This document shows, piece by piece, positions 8,473-19,515 of a stretch of 64,000 bases of DNA; within the stretch, counting starts at the first letter, position 1, and the number at the start of each line of letters is the position of its first letter. The position numbers were made by a program, and so were the translations under genes. Origin of the DNA: Hydrogenophaga sp. Root209 (GTDB taxonomy: Bacteria > Pseudomonadota > Gammaproteobacteria > Burkholderiales > Burkholderiaceae_C); the NCBI RefSeq assembly GCF_001428625.1, contig NZ_LMIE01000001.1, positions 327,204 to 391,203 on the forward strand, written 5' to 3'. The notes below the pieces were generated by a model. That model ran no database searches, had not been told where the DNA came from, and was given only the letters and a program-made list of their open reading frames with translations.

Positions 8473-9656
8473 ACCAGGTCTCCAGGGGGCAGTGTCACCG
8501 TCAGGCCCATGCGCGTGCCCTGTCCTGGTGCGCTGTCGATGTGAATGTCGCCGCCAAAATGCCGCGCCCGCTCGCGCATGCCCATCACGCCATAGGCATC
8601 GGCCGCCTCAAACGCCTGGGCCGGCGCGCCCACGCCATTGTCTTGCACGGTGAGTCGCAGCGAAGTCCCCTTCACGACGATGTGCACGCCCAGGCGGTCG
8701 GCGCGCGAGTGGCGCCCCACGTTGCTCAGCATCTCCTGGAAGATGCGGAACACACCCATGGCCAGCGGCTCGGGCGGGTCCGGCACGTCGTCCACCTCCA
8801 TGCACCAGTTCAGGGACATCTCGGCCGACTGCACGAATTCCTGCGCCTGCCATTCGAGCGCGGCCCACAGGCCCTGGTGGTCCAGGATGCTGGGGCGCAG
8901 GTCGGTGATGATGCGACCCACGTTGTCCACCGCGTTCTCGATCAGGCGGCTCATGTTCTGGCACTTGCAGCGCATGCGCTCGCGCATGTCGCCGGCGGCC
9001 TCCAGCGTGCGCTGCTCCTGCTCGGAGAGGCGCTTGTCCAGCCAGTTCACGTCCATCTTGAGCGCCACCAGCAGGCTGCCGAGCTCGTCGTGCACCTCGC
9101 GCGCAATGCGCGTGCGCTCTTCCTCGCGCACGGCTTCCGAGCGTGCAGCCAGTTCACGCACCTGCTTGAGCGCTGTGGCCAGCGCAAGCGTGCGCTCACC
9201 TACGCGCTCCTCCAACTCGTCTTTGGCGCGCTGCAGGGCGTCGGCCGCGCGCTTGCGGTCGGTGATGTCGACGAAGGTGACCACCGCGCCGCGCACGGCG
9301 CCGCCGTCGACGATGGGGTGGCTGGAGTACTCGACCGGGAAGCCTGAGCCGTCGCGGCGCCAGAACACCTCGGTGTCGATGCGGCAGGGCAGGCCTTCCA
9401 GAAACGCCTTGAAGATCGGGCAGTCTTCCACCGGGTAGTGCGCGCCGTCGGCGTGCGAGTGGTGGGTAAGGTCGTGCATGTTGCGGCCCAGCAATTCGTC
9501 GGGCTCAAAGCCGATCATGCGGGCGCCGGCGTGGTTGATGAACACGCACAAGCCGTCCAGATCAATGCCGAACACGCCTTCGCCGGTGGAGGCCAGCAAC
9601 AGCGCCAGCGGATCGCCCCAGGCACGGGTGGGCGGGGTGGGGGCGTCGATCTGCAT
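8469..9656 (-). CDS. PAS-domain sensor histidine kinase (HisKA_3/NarX-like)
   Basis: The 395-residue kinase has no membrane helices, so it is probably cytoplasmic. A PAS domain covers about residues 15-130 (ASTGEGVFGIDLDG through VVTFVDITDRKRA), a coiled coil follows at 135-180, then the HisKA_3 dimerisation domain with phospho-acceptor H189 in IAREVHDELGSLL, and an HATPase_c domain with an N-box (FQEMLSNVGRHS) and a G-box (VQDNGVG). The PAS domain contains DCPIFKAFL, so a redox or metal signal is possible but unproven. The start at 9656 excludes an unrelated upstream extension. The stop overlaps the regulator's TTG start. Confidence 0.92.
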   Translation of the reverse strand: MQIDAPTPPTRAWGDPLALLLASTGEGVFGIDLDGLCVFINHAGARMIGFEPDELLGRNMHDLTHHSHADGAHYPVEDCPIFKAFLEGLPCRIDTEVFWRRDGSGFPVEYSSHPIVDGGAVRGAVVTFVDITDRKRAADALQRAKDELEERVGERTLALATALKQVRELAARSEAVREEERTRIAREVHDELGSLLVALKMDVNWLDKRLSEQEQRTLEAAGDMRERMRCKCQNMSRLIENAVDNVGRIITDLRPSILDHQGLWAALEWQAQEFVQSAEMSLNWCMEVDDVPDPPEPLAMGVFRIFQEMLSNVGRHSRADRLGVHIVVKGTSLRLTVQDNGVGAPAQAFEAADAYGVMGMRERARHFGGDIHIDSAPGQGTRMGLTVTLPPGDLV

Positions 9657-9759
9657 GTGGCGGTGGCACGCAATGAATGTGCCAAAGCGGTGCGTGGTGC
9701 GGTGGGCGCCCGGGGTGACAATGCGCAGCACAACCCCCCGCAGCACACCGGTATCTCCC

Positions 9760-10365
9760 ATGGCCCTGTTCGACAAACTCTTCGGCGAGCGCTACACCGC
9801 CGCCCGGGCGCGCCAGCGCCGCCACAGCCGCGTGACTGTCTCCACCACCGCCCACCGGGCCGCCGAGTTGCTGCGTTCGACCAACGCACTGATCCAGCTC
9901 AGCGCGGCCGAGGCGCTGACGGTGGTGGGCTACATGGCGTTGCGGCGCTGCGCCGAGGGCGAAGCCATCATCCGCCAGGGCCACAGTGGCGGGGAAGACG
10001 GCTTCATGGCGCTGGTGATCGAGGGTGAGGTCACGGTGGAGGCGGTGACGGTGAGCCGCACCGAGCCCCACACGGTGAACGTGCTCGGGCCGGGCCACCT
10101 CATGGGCGAGATGTCGCTGATGGACGGCGAAGCCCGCTCGGCCACCTGCACCGCCAGCACCGAGGTGCGCTGCGCCGTGCTCACCCGGGCCGCCCTGCAG
10201 ACCCTGATCGACGAAGAGCCCACCACCGCCGCCAAGCTGCTCAGCGCCGTGGCCCAGCGCCTGAGCCAGCGGCTGCGCGAGAACGACACCAAGCTGCAGT
10301 TGTACGGTCAGCTCGTGCTGTCGATGCAGCAGGAGATTGACCGCTTGATTCCCGAACAGTCTTAG
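9760..10365 (+). CDS. Cyclic-nucleotide-binding-domain (CRP-fold) protein without DNA-binding domain
   Basis: The 201-residue protein has one cNMP-binding beta-roll (about residues 45-165: CAEGEAIIRQGHSGGEDGFMALVIEGEV, VLGPGHLMGEMSLMDGEARSATCTA), with the GEMSLMDGEARSAT segment matching the phosphate-binding cassette. The C-terminal region (QRLSQRLRENDTKLQLYGQLVL) is a helix with no helix-turn-helix, so it is not a CRP/FNR activator; a regulatory subunit or partner-binding role is more likely. It is divergent from the kinase gene with a 103-nt gap. Its stop codon overlaps that of the converging TerC gene. Confidence 0.85.
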   Translation: MALFDKLFGERYTAARARQRRHSRVTVSTTAHRAAELLRSTNALIQLSAAEALTVVGYMALRRCAEGEAIIRQGHSGGEDGFMALVIEGEVTVEAVTVSRTEPHTVNVLGPGHLMGEMSLMDGEARSATCTASTEVRCAVLTRAALQTLIDEEPTTAAKLLSAVAQRLSQRLRENDTKLQLYGQLVLSMQQEIDRLIPEQS

Positions 10366-11312
10366 GTGTTCGGGGCAGTCTTCGCGCTCCAGATCATGGT
10401 GATGGCCAGGATCGACAGGACGACGCCCAGCGACACCGCCACCGGAATCTTGAACACATCGATCAACAGCATCTTGCTGCCGATGAAGACCAGGATCACG
10501 GCCAGGCCGTAGTTCAGCAGGTGGAAGCGGCTGGCCGCGGCTTGCAGCAGGAAAAACATGGCGCGCAGACCCAGGATGGCGAACACGTTGCTGGTGAGCA
10601 CGATGAACGGGTCCTTGGTGATGGCAAAGATGGCGGGGATGGAGTCGACCGCGAAGATCACGTCGGTCAACCCCACCAGGCAGATCACCATGAGCAACGG
10701 CGTGGCGATGCGTTTGCCGTTCTCCACCGTCCAGAATTTCTCGCCGTCGAACGATTTGCTCACGGGCAGCAGCTTGCGCAGCAGCTTGAGCGCGGGGTTG
10801 TCGTCCAGGCTGGGCTCCTGGCCCGCGGCCCACCACATCTTCACGCCGGTGAGCAGCAGGAAGGCGCCGAACACATAGAGGATCCAGTGGAACTGCGCCA
10901 GCAGCCAGCCGCCCACCAGGATCATCACGGTGCGCAGCACGATGGCGCCCACGATGCCGATCATGAGCACGCGCTTCTGGTAGGCCGCGGGCACGGCGAA
11001 GTAGGTGAAGATGAGCAGGAAGACGAAGATGTTGTCGACCGCCAGGCTCTTCTCGATCAGGTAGCCCGTGAGGAATTCGAGCGACTTCTCGTTGGCGATC
11101 GCACTCGAACCGGTGCTGTCCTTCACGGCCCACCAGAACAGGGCGTTGAAGACAAAACTCAAGCCCACCCAGAGCAGCGACCAGTTGACCGCCTGCCTGA
11201 CGCCCACCTCGTGCGCGCCCTGCTTCTTGAGCACGACAAAATCGACAAACAGGGCCGCCACGACGAACACGACGAAGACGACCCACAGCCACAACGGGGC
11301 AATGCTTTCCAT
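10362..11312 (-). CDS. TerC/Alx-family integral membrane protein (probable Mn2+ exporter)
   Basis: This 316-residue inner-membrane protein has eight or nine hydrophobic segments and the paired acidic motifs of the TerC family: EKSLAVDNIFVF in the first half and GLTDVIFAVDSIPAIFAITKDPFIV in the second. E. coli Alx and related TerC proteins export manganese. The ATG at 11312 has GAGG upstream and begins the first helix. The 150-nt leader folds like the yybP-ykoY manganese riboswitch (11343-11477), which supports the assignment independently. It converges on the CRP-fold gene with overlapping stop codons. Confidence 0.9.
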   Translation of the reverse strand: MESIAPLWLWVVFVVFVVAALFVDFVVLKKQGAHEVGVRQAVNWSLLWVGLSFVFNALFWWAVKDSTGSSAIANEKSLEFLTGYLIEKSLAVDNIFVFLLIFTYFAVPAAYQKRVLMIGIVGAIVLRTVMILVGGWLLAQFHWILYVFGAFLLLTGVKMWWAAGQEPSLDDNPALKLLRKLLPVSKSFDGEKFWTVENGKRIATPLLMVICLVGLTDVIFAVDSIPAIFAITKDPFIVLTSNVFAILGLRAMFFLLQAAASRFHLLNYGLAVILVFIGSKMLLIDVFKIPVAVSLGVVLSILAITMIWSAKTAPNT

Positions 11313-11342
11313 GAAAAACCTCAGCTTGGTGTTGAAAGAACA

Positions 11343-11477
11343 CCCCAAGGTCTTGCCACGGCCGCGCATGGTGCGGTTGGGAGTTTCCGGCGGCCGACAG
11401 GTCGCGTATTGACGAAAACCCCACCCACCGAGCCCGGCTTGGCGCCGGGTGGCAGGTTGACTACTCCCCTTGAAGGG
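11343..11477 (-). promoter_or_regulatory. yybP-ykoY-type (Mn2+-sensing) riboswitch
   Basis: Read on the minus strand, the leader of the TerC gene begins with the conserved GGGGAGTAG (11461-11469) and ends with CAAGACCTT (11347-11355), the two signature blocks of the yybP-ykoY aptamer. The flanks pair into a stem P1: CTTCAAGG (11469-11476) against CCTTGGGG (11343-11350), eight contiguous pairs including two G-U wobbles. GC-rich hairpins lie between. The 3' end of the element is about 30 nt from the TerC start, with the Shine-Dalgarno sequence in between, so control of translation is plausible. This class is established as a Mn2+ sensor upstream of alx, mntP and terC genes. Confidence 0.85.
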
Positions 11478-11518
11478 AAGCGCGATTGTCAGCGGGAAAC
11501 GCGGGCCCCGCAAACTGA

Positions 11519-11547
11519 AAGACCTTCAGGTTTTTCCTGAAGGTCTT
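11519..11547 (-). terminator. Intrinsic terminator after the metH1 gene
   Basis: GACCTTCAGG (11521-11530) and CCTGAAGGTC (11536-11545) form a perfect 10-bp stem, extendable to 12 with flanking A-T pairs, with a 5-nt loop. On the minus strand it follows the metH1 stop codon by 7 nt and is followed by TTTCAGTTT, a modest U-tract. It separates metH1 from the TerC riboswitch transcript. Confidence 0.8.
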
Positions 11548-11554
11548 GTCATGA

Positions 11555-12601
<1,047 letters not shown>

Positions 12602-12680
12602 GCCGGGATTGTAAGAAGCGACACGGGTCCGGGCCCGCCGGCAGACGGGTGGCCTCAGGCTTTCCCCGACAATAGGCGCC

Positions 12681-13084
12681 ATGAAACACCTCACGCCCCA
12701 GCAGGCCTGGGCCTGGCTGCAGGCCGAACGCGAGCGCCGCGAAGCCATTGGCGAAGTCGCTCCGCTGTTTGTGGACGTGCGCATGGAAATCGAATCGCTC
12801 TACGTGGGCCGCCCGCCCGGCGTGGAGAACATCCCCTGGTACGAATACCCCGACCTCACGCCCGACCCGGCGCGTTTCGCGAAAGCCGTCGAGCAGGAAG
12901 CGGGCGACAAGCAGCGCCCGGTGCTGCTGATCTGCCGCAGCGGCAAACGCACACTGGACGCCGGCCAGGCGCTGGAGGCCGCCGGCTTCACCGAGGTGGC
13001 GCACGTGGTACACGGCTTCGAGGGCGAACTCAACGAAGATTTCAAACGCTCCAGTCTGAACGGCTGGCGGCATGACGGTCTGCC

Positions 13085-13100
<16 letters not shown>
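12681..13100 (+). CDS. Rhodanese-like sulfurtransferase domain protein
   Basis: A 139-residue single-domain rhodanese. The N-terminal half holds [28 protein letters not shown], the usual D-R strand and substrate-entry region, and the active-site loop is CRSGKR with the persulfide-forming cysteine at residue 85. Such proteins carry sulfane sulfur between partners. It is divergent from metH1 (79-nt gap) and its last 16 nt overlap the recQ start, so it is probably co-transcribed with recQ. The acceptor is unknown. Confidence 0.88.
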
Positions 13101-14998
<1,898 letters not shown>

Positions 14999-15173
14999 TC
15001 GCCTGACCGGACTTGACGCCCCGACCACCACCATCGGCTGACACGCCCGACCGCTCATCGCAACAGGGCTTTCAGGCCCCTGTCGTTGCTCAAGAATGCC
15101 GCCCATCTGACGATGCTTGAGGTGTACCCGGGGACTTCCCCCAACACCCCGAACATCTCGAACGGAGCACTGC

Positions 15174-15518
15174 ATGTTTTCCTGGCTGCCCTGGATTGGC
15201 AAAAGCAAAAGGGTTCAGTACCACGACACGCAGGTGCTCGAGCTGGACTTTCTGGTGGACGAGTTTCACGCCGCGATGGCCGACATCCAGGACCCGATCC
15301 GCGTGCGCATCCACGCCGCGCTCCTGTCCTGCCAAAGCCCCAAGGATCTCTGGTTCCTGCGCAGCAAGCTGTTCGGCCTGATCTCCAAACACCACTGCGA
15401 GAGCGTGGCCAACACCCGCATCGGCCGACTCGACCAGAAGCTGCGCTTCTTCGTGAACAACCACCCGGACTATTCGGCCGACGAACTGCCCAGCAAACCC
15501 ATGCTGCTCGTGCATTAG
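15174..15518 (+). CDS. Conserved hypothetical protein (114 residues)
   Basis: The protein starts MFSWLPWIGKSKRVQY and is otherwise soluble, with predicted helices and a basic, aromatic C-terminal part. The ATG at 15174 has GGAG 6 nt upstream and is preferred over an earlier in-frame start that would add unconserved residues. I recall similar short proteins in Burkholderiales genomes but no defined function. It stands alone: 175 nt after recQ and ending 136 nt before the converging AAA ATPase gene. Confidence 0.75.
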   Translation: MFSWLPWIGKSKRVQYHDTQVLELDFLVDEFHAAMADIQDPIRVRIHAALLSCQSPKDLWFLRSKLFGLISKHHCESVANTRIGRLDQKLRFFVNNHPDYSADELPSKPMLLVH

Positions 15519-15520
15519 AA

Positions 15521-15600
15521 GGCACCCCCGCGCCGCCTGCGGCGTCACCCCCTCAAGGGGGCGGTGCCAGCGGCCCGGCAAAGCCGGTTCCGCGGCACCT
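15521..15600. repeat. GC-rich palindromic intergenic repeat-like element
   Basis: This stretch contains three nested small palindromes: GCCGC-ct-GCGGC, CCCCC-tcaa-GGGGG (15547-15560) and GCCCGGC-aaa-GCCGGTT. The combination resembles an intergenic element I recall from Comamonadaceae genomes. It lies between two converging genes, directly before a terminator hairpin. Only one copy is visible in this window, so repeat status is inferred. Confidence 0.45.
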
Positions 15601-15608
15601 CTGGAAAT

Positions 15609-15637
15609 GCAAAGGCCACCTCGCGGTGGCCTTTTGC
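15609..15637. terminator. Bidirectional intrinsic terminator
   Basis: AAAGGCCACC (15611-15620) and GGTGGCCTTT (15625-15634) form a perfect 10-bp stem with the tetraloop TCGC, flanked by A and T runs that give a short U-tract on both strands. It sits between the converging hypothetical and AAA ATPase genes and can serve both. Confidence 0.85.
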
Positions 15638-15654
15638 ATGGAGAGCGCGTGGGC

Positions 15655-18063
15655 TCAGTGCACGAAGCCCATGCCGCGTGCCTCGCGCACCTCGGGTTTG
15701 ATGCGGTGCTCGGCCTCCAGCTGGGCGATGAATTCATCGGGCTCCAGCGCTTCGGCGAGGATCTCGACCTGCCGCTTCACCGCGGCAAAGTCGCCCGGGC
15801 AGAGCTGGTCGAGCTTGGTCAGCCGAGCGGCGTGCGCCGCGCTCAGCCGCGTGGCGTCGCCACCCAACGCCTCCACCACGAACATGGTCTCGCGCTGCGC
15901 GGCCGTGAGCGGCTTGAAGCGGATCTTGAAGGTGAAGCGACGCAGCGCCGCCTGGTCGATGCTGTCCATCAGGTTGGTGGTGCAGATGAAGATGCCGGAA
16001 AACCGCTCCATGCCCTGCAGCATCTCGTTGACCTCGGTCACTTCGTAGGTGCGTTGCGCGCCGCGCCGGTCCTGCAGAAAGCTGTCGGCCTCATCCAGCA
16101 GGAGCACGGCCTTCTCGGCTTCGGCCTCGCGGAACATCGCCGCCATCTGCTGCTCGGTCTCACCCACGAACTTGCTCACCAGGTCGCTGGCACGGCGGAT
16201 CATGAGCGGGCGCTCCAGCTGCTGCGCCAGGTGTTCGGCCAGCGCGGTCTTGCCGGTGCCGGGCGCGCCATGGAAACACAGGCAGCCGTGGCCGCGCGCC
16301 TTCAGCGCGGCAATCACGCGCGGCAGTTCGTAGCGCGACTCGACGTTGAGCATGTCCAGGCTGTACTGCGTGACGCTGGGGCGCTGCACCAGGTCGGGCT
16401 TGCGACCCAGGGCCAGGTCGGCGTTCTTCAGTTGTCGTTCGATCAGGTCGTCGAGCACCGGTGCCGCTGCGCCGCGCGCCTTGGCGCTGCGCCGCGCTGC
16501 GGGCTTGGCCGGGCTGGCCGCGAGTTGGGCGAAACGCAAGGCCGTGCGGATCTGCGCCGGCGTGAGGCCCTTGCGCTCGGTCAGGCGCGCCACCAGCGCG
16601 TCGGACACCGGCGCGTCCTCCAGCGTCTTGCGCACCAGCTGCTCGCGCGCGCCGGGCGGCGGGCTCTTGAGCTCAAGGTGGTAGGCGAAACGGCGGCGGA
16701 ACGCCGGGTCGATCTGCTCGATGCGGTTGGTCACCCACAGCGTGGGCACGGCGTTGGTCTCCAGGATCTGGTTGACCCAGGCCTTGCCGCTGACGCTGCC
16801 GGTGTGCGAGGCCGCCACGTGTTCGGCGCGCGCCATGATCTGCGCGGCCTCGCTGGAGATCGGCGGGAACACGTCTTCCACCTCGTCGAACAGCAAGGCC
16901 GAGTGCGCCGTGCCTTTCAGGAACACCTGGGCGATCTGCAGCGAGCGGTAGCGGTCGCGGCCCGAGAGCGCGTTGCCGTCGCGGTCGGCGTATTCCACCT
17001 CGAACAGCTCCAGGCCGGCGGCCTGCGCGACCACGCGCGCCAACTCGGTCTTGCCGGTGCCGGGCGGGCCGTACATGAGTACGTTCACGCCAGGCTCCTT
17101 GCGCGCCACGGCTTCGCGCAGCAGGCCGCAGAGCAGGCGCACGTCTTCGCCCACGTAGTCGAAGTCTTTCGGGCTCAGCATGGAACGGGCCGCCGGGCGG
17201 GTGAACACCGCCATCAGCTCGCTTTGCGTGCGGTACTCGCGCATCAGCACCGGCGGCAGTTTTTCGCTGACCTTCATGAGGTCGGCCAGGTCGGTGATGT
17301 TGTGCTCGGAGATGAGGTTTTCCACCATGCCGATGCGCTCCAGCCGCGAGCCGGCGCGCAGCGCCTCGCCGACCTCGCTGGCTTTCACGCCGGCCACGTC
17401 GGCGATCGCCGCGTAGGCCTCGGGCGCGTTGTTCACCTTGAACTCGACCAGGATGGAGCGCAGGTCGCGCTGGTAGCGCGCGAGCGTTCCGTAAAGCAAC
17501 AGGGCGCGTTCGGCGCGGTTGAGCTGCAGCAGACCGGCGAGCGCATCGATGTTCTTCTCGACCAGCGTGGACTGCTTCTTCAGCGAGTGGCTCAGCCATT
17601 CACCCGTGACGGCCAGCACCGAGAGCAGGTCCTTGGGCGATTCCTTGGCGTATTCGTCCAGGTAGAAGAACAGCGTACCTTCTTCGTACGGACCGCGCCA
17701 GACACCGTAGCGCTCCATGAAGGCGTTGGTGGTGAGACCGTCGTGGCCGCTCCAGAGTTCGTTGTCCTTGCAGCGGCGCTGCAGGAATTCGCGCAGGCGC
17801 AACAACACGGTGTGCGGCCACACGAGGTGGCGACCGGCCAGCGAGAGCAGGGTGTTGAGGTCGCGCCGCACGTTGAAGCGCGGGCCCTGGCGCGCGGCCA
17901 GGGTGAGCACGAAGTGAGAGCACATGAGGTCGAGCACCGGCGCCTGGCGAAGGCCGTGCGGCACGAACACGCGCCCTTCGCCCAAGAAGGCGGTGCGGCC
18001 CTCTCGCGGGTCGGTCGGGGTGCGGACCGCAGGGATTGCGGACTGCACGGAACGCTTGCTCAT
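15655..18063 (-). CDS. Tandem AAA-domain ATPase, function unknown
   Basis: The 802-residue protein contains two AAA ATPase modules. Module 1: Walker A GPPGTGKTE near residue 332, Walker B LLFDEVED near 391, sensor/arginine region DPAFRRRFAYH. Module 2: Walker A GAPGTGKTA near 600, Walker B LLLDEADS near 654, and ALRRFTFKI. The first ~300 residues are helical without recognised motifs. The double-AAA layout recalls Cdc48/ClpA-type unfoldases, but no N-domain or protease motif is seen, so the role is open. The ATG at 18063 has GGAGG 7 nt upstream. It is divergent from ilvA. Confidence 0.85.
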   Translation of the reverse strand: MSKRSVQSAIPAVRTPTDPREGRTAFLGEGRVFVPHGLRQAPVLDLMCSHFVLTLAARQGPRFNVRRDLNTLLSLAGRHLVWPHTVLLRLREFLQRRCKDNELWSGHDGLTTNAFMERYGVWRGPYEEGTLFFYLDEYAKESPKDLLSVLAVTGEWLSHSLKKQSTLVEKNIDALAGLLQLNRAERALLLYGTLARYQRDLRSILVEFKVNNAPEAYAAIADVAGVKASEVGEALRAGSRLERIGMVENLISEHNITDLADLMKVSEKLPPVLMREYRTQSELMAVFTRPAARSMLSPKDFDYVGEDVRLLCGLLREAVARKEPGVNVLMYGPPGTGKTELARVVAQAAGLELFEVEYADRDGNALSGRDRYRSLQIAQVFLKGTAHSALLFDEVEDVFPPISSEAAQIMARAEHVAASHTGSVSGKAWVNQILETNAVPTLWVTNRIEQIDPAFRRRFAYHLELKSPPPGAREQLVRKTLEDAPVSDALVARLTERKGLTPAQIRTALRFAQLAASPAKPAARRSAKARGAAAPVLDDLIERQLKNADLALGRKPDLVQRPSVTQYSLDMLNVESRYELPRVIAALKARGHGCLCFHGAPGTGKTALAEHLAQQLERPLMIRRASDLVSKFVGETEQQMAAMFREAEAEKAVLLLDEADSFLQDRRGAQRTYEVTEVNEMLQGMERFSGIFICTTNLMDSIDQAALRRFTFKIRFKPLTAAQRETMFVVEALGGDATRLSAAHAARLTKLDQLCPGDFAAVKRQVEILAEALEPDEFIAQLEAEHRIKPEVREARGMGFVH

Positions 18064-18233
18064 CCAGACACCTCCAGAACGTGCTTCCAGTGACGCCGTA
18101 CCGGGACATCCGGCATTCAAATGGACCATAACCCAGCTTGATGAATCATGGAAGAGAGTGATGAACCGTGTTTGTGGGATTTGTCCGGCTTTAAGGTGGC
18201 GCGCGGTCCGGCCCGCCAGTTCACAATCGCGCG

Positions 18234-19433
18234 ATGCTGGAACTCAAAGACATTCAAGCCGCCGCCGCCCGCCTGGCCGGGCAGGTGCTGGACACCCCCT
18301 TCGTCGAATCGCGCACCATCTCGCAGCTCACCGGCTGCCAGGTGTTCCTGAAATTCGAGAACCTGCAGTACACCGCCTCGTTCAAGGAGCGCGGTGCCTG
18401 CAACAAGCTCGCGCAGCTGAGCGCCGACGAACGGGCGAGCGGCGTGATCGCCATGAGCGCGGGCAACCACGCGCAGGGCGTGGCCTACCACGCGCACCGC
18501 CTGGGGATTCGCGCCGTGATCGTCATGCCGCGCTTCACGCCCGGGGTGAAGGTGGAGCGCACGCGCGGCTTCGGTGCCGAGGTTGTGCTGCACGGCGACA
18601 CGCTGGACGAGTCGCGCACCCACGCCCGCGAGTTGGCAAAGCAGCAAGGGCTGGTGTTCGTGCACCCGTACGACGACGAAGCCATCGTGGCCGGACAGGG
18701 CACAGTGGCGCTGGAGATGCTGCGCGAGCAGCCGGACCTGGACACGCTGGTGGTGGCCATCGGTGGCGGTGGCCTGATCGCCGGCATGGCCACCGCGGCC
18801 AAGGCGATCCGCCCGGACATCGAGATCATCGGCGTGCAGACCGAGCGCTTCCCCGCCATGGTCAACGCCATCAAGGGCACCCACCTGCCGCAGGGCACGA
18901 GCACCATCGCCGAGGGCATCGCCGTGGGCACGCCGGGCGTGATCACCGAGGCCATCGTGCGCCAGAAGGTGGACGACCTGCTGCTGGTCGACGAGGGCGA
19001 CATCGAGCAGGCCATCGTGATGCTGCTGGAGATTGAAAAGACGCTGGTGGAGGGCGCGGGCGCGGCCGGTCTGGCCGCGCTGATCAAACACCCGGAGCGC
19101 TTTGCCGGCAAACGCGTGGGCCTGGTGCTGTGCGGCGGCAACATCGACCCGATGCTGCTGGCTTCCATCATCGAACGTGGCATGGTGCGCGCCGGTCGGC
19201 TGGCGCGCATCCAGGTCAACGCGCGCGACGTGCCGGGCAACCTGGCCCGCATCACCGCCACCGTGGCCGACGCCGGCGCCAACATCGACGAGGTGCACCA
19301 CCAGCGCGCCTTCACGCTGCTGGCCGCGCAGAACGTGGCGATCGAACTCGTGCTGCAGACGCGCGGGCGCGAGCACATCGCGCAGGTGATCGAACGCTTG
19401 CAGCAAGCGGGCTTCGACACGGCACTGTTGTGA
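18234..19433 (+). CDS. ilvA: Threonine ammonia-lyase (threonine deaminase) with ACT domain
   Basis: The 399-residue PLP enzyme deaminates L-threonine to 2-oxobutanoate, the entry to isoleucine synthesis or threonine breakdown. The Schiff-base lysine is K51 in YTASFKERGA; the SAGNHAQG loop (about 79) and the glycine-rich phosphate site GGGGLIAGMAT (about 180) are present. A single ACT-like domain fills the last ~75 residues (RLARIQVNARDVPGNLARI), unlike the two ACT-like repeats of E. coli IlvA. The length fits the short ~400-residue subfamily. No ilv genes adjoin, so a biosynthetic versus catabolic role is undecided. Confidence 0.9.
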   Translation: MLELKDIQAAAARLAGQVLDTPFVESRTISQLTGCQVFLKFENLQYTASFKERGACNKLAQLSADERASGVIAMSAGNHAQGVAYHAHRLGIRAVIVMPRFTPGVKVERTRGFGAEVVLHGDTLDESRTHARELAKQQGLVFVHPYDDEAIVAGQGTVALEMLREQPDLDTLVVAIGGGGLIAGMATAAKAIRPDIEIIGVQTERFPAMVNAIKGTHLPQGTSTIAEGIAVGTPGVITEAIVRQKVDDLLLVDEGDIEQAIVMLLEIEKTLVEGAGAAGLAALIKHPERFAGKRVGLVLCGGNIDPMLLASIIERGMVRAGRLARIQVNARDVPGNLARITATVADAGANIDEVHHQRAFTLLAAQNVAIELVLQTRGREHIAQVIERLQQAGFDTALL

Positions 19434-19515
19434 ACTCCGGTGCCAGCCGCGGTTGACGCTGGCCGAGGCGCTCTGCATCATGGCCCCGTCCTGAAACACC
19501 AACCAGAGGAACGCC

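Noticed and set aside
15607-18093. Long plus-strand open frame opposite the AAA ATPase gene
   Set aside because: It is an antisense shadow: His/Gln/Arg/Val-rich translation without domains, while the minus strand holds two complete AAA modules.
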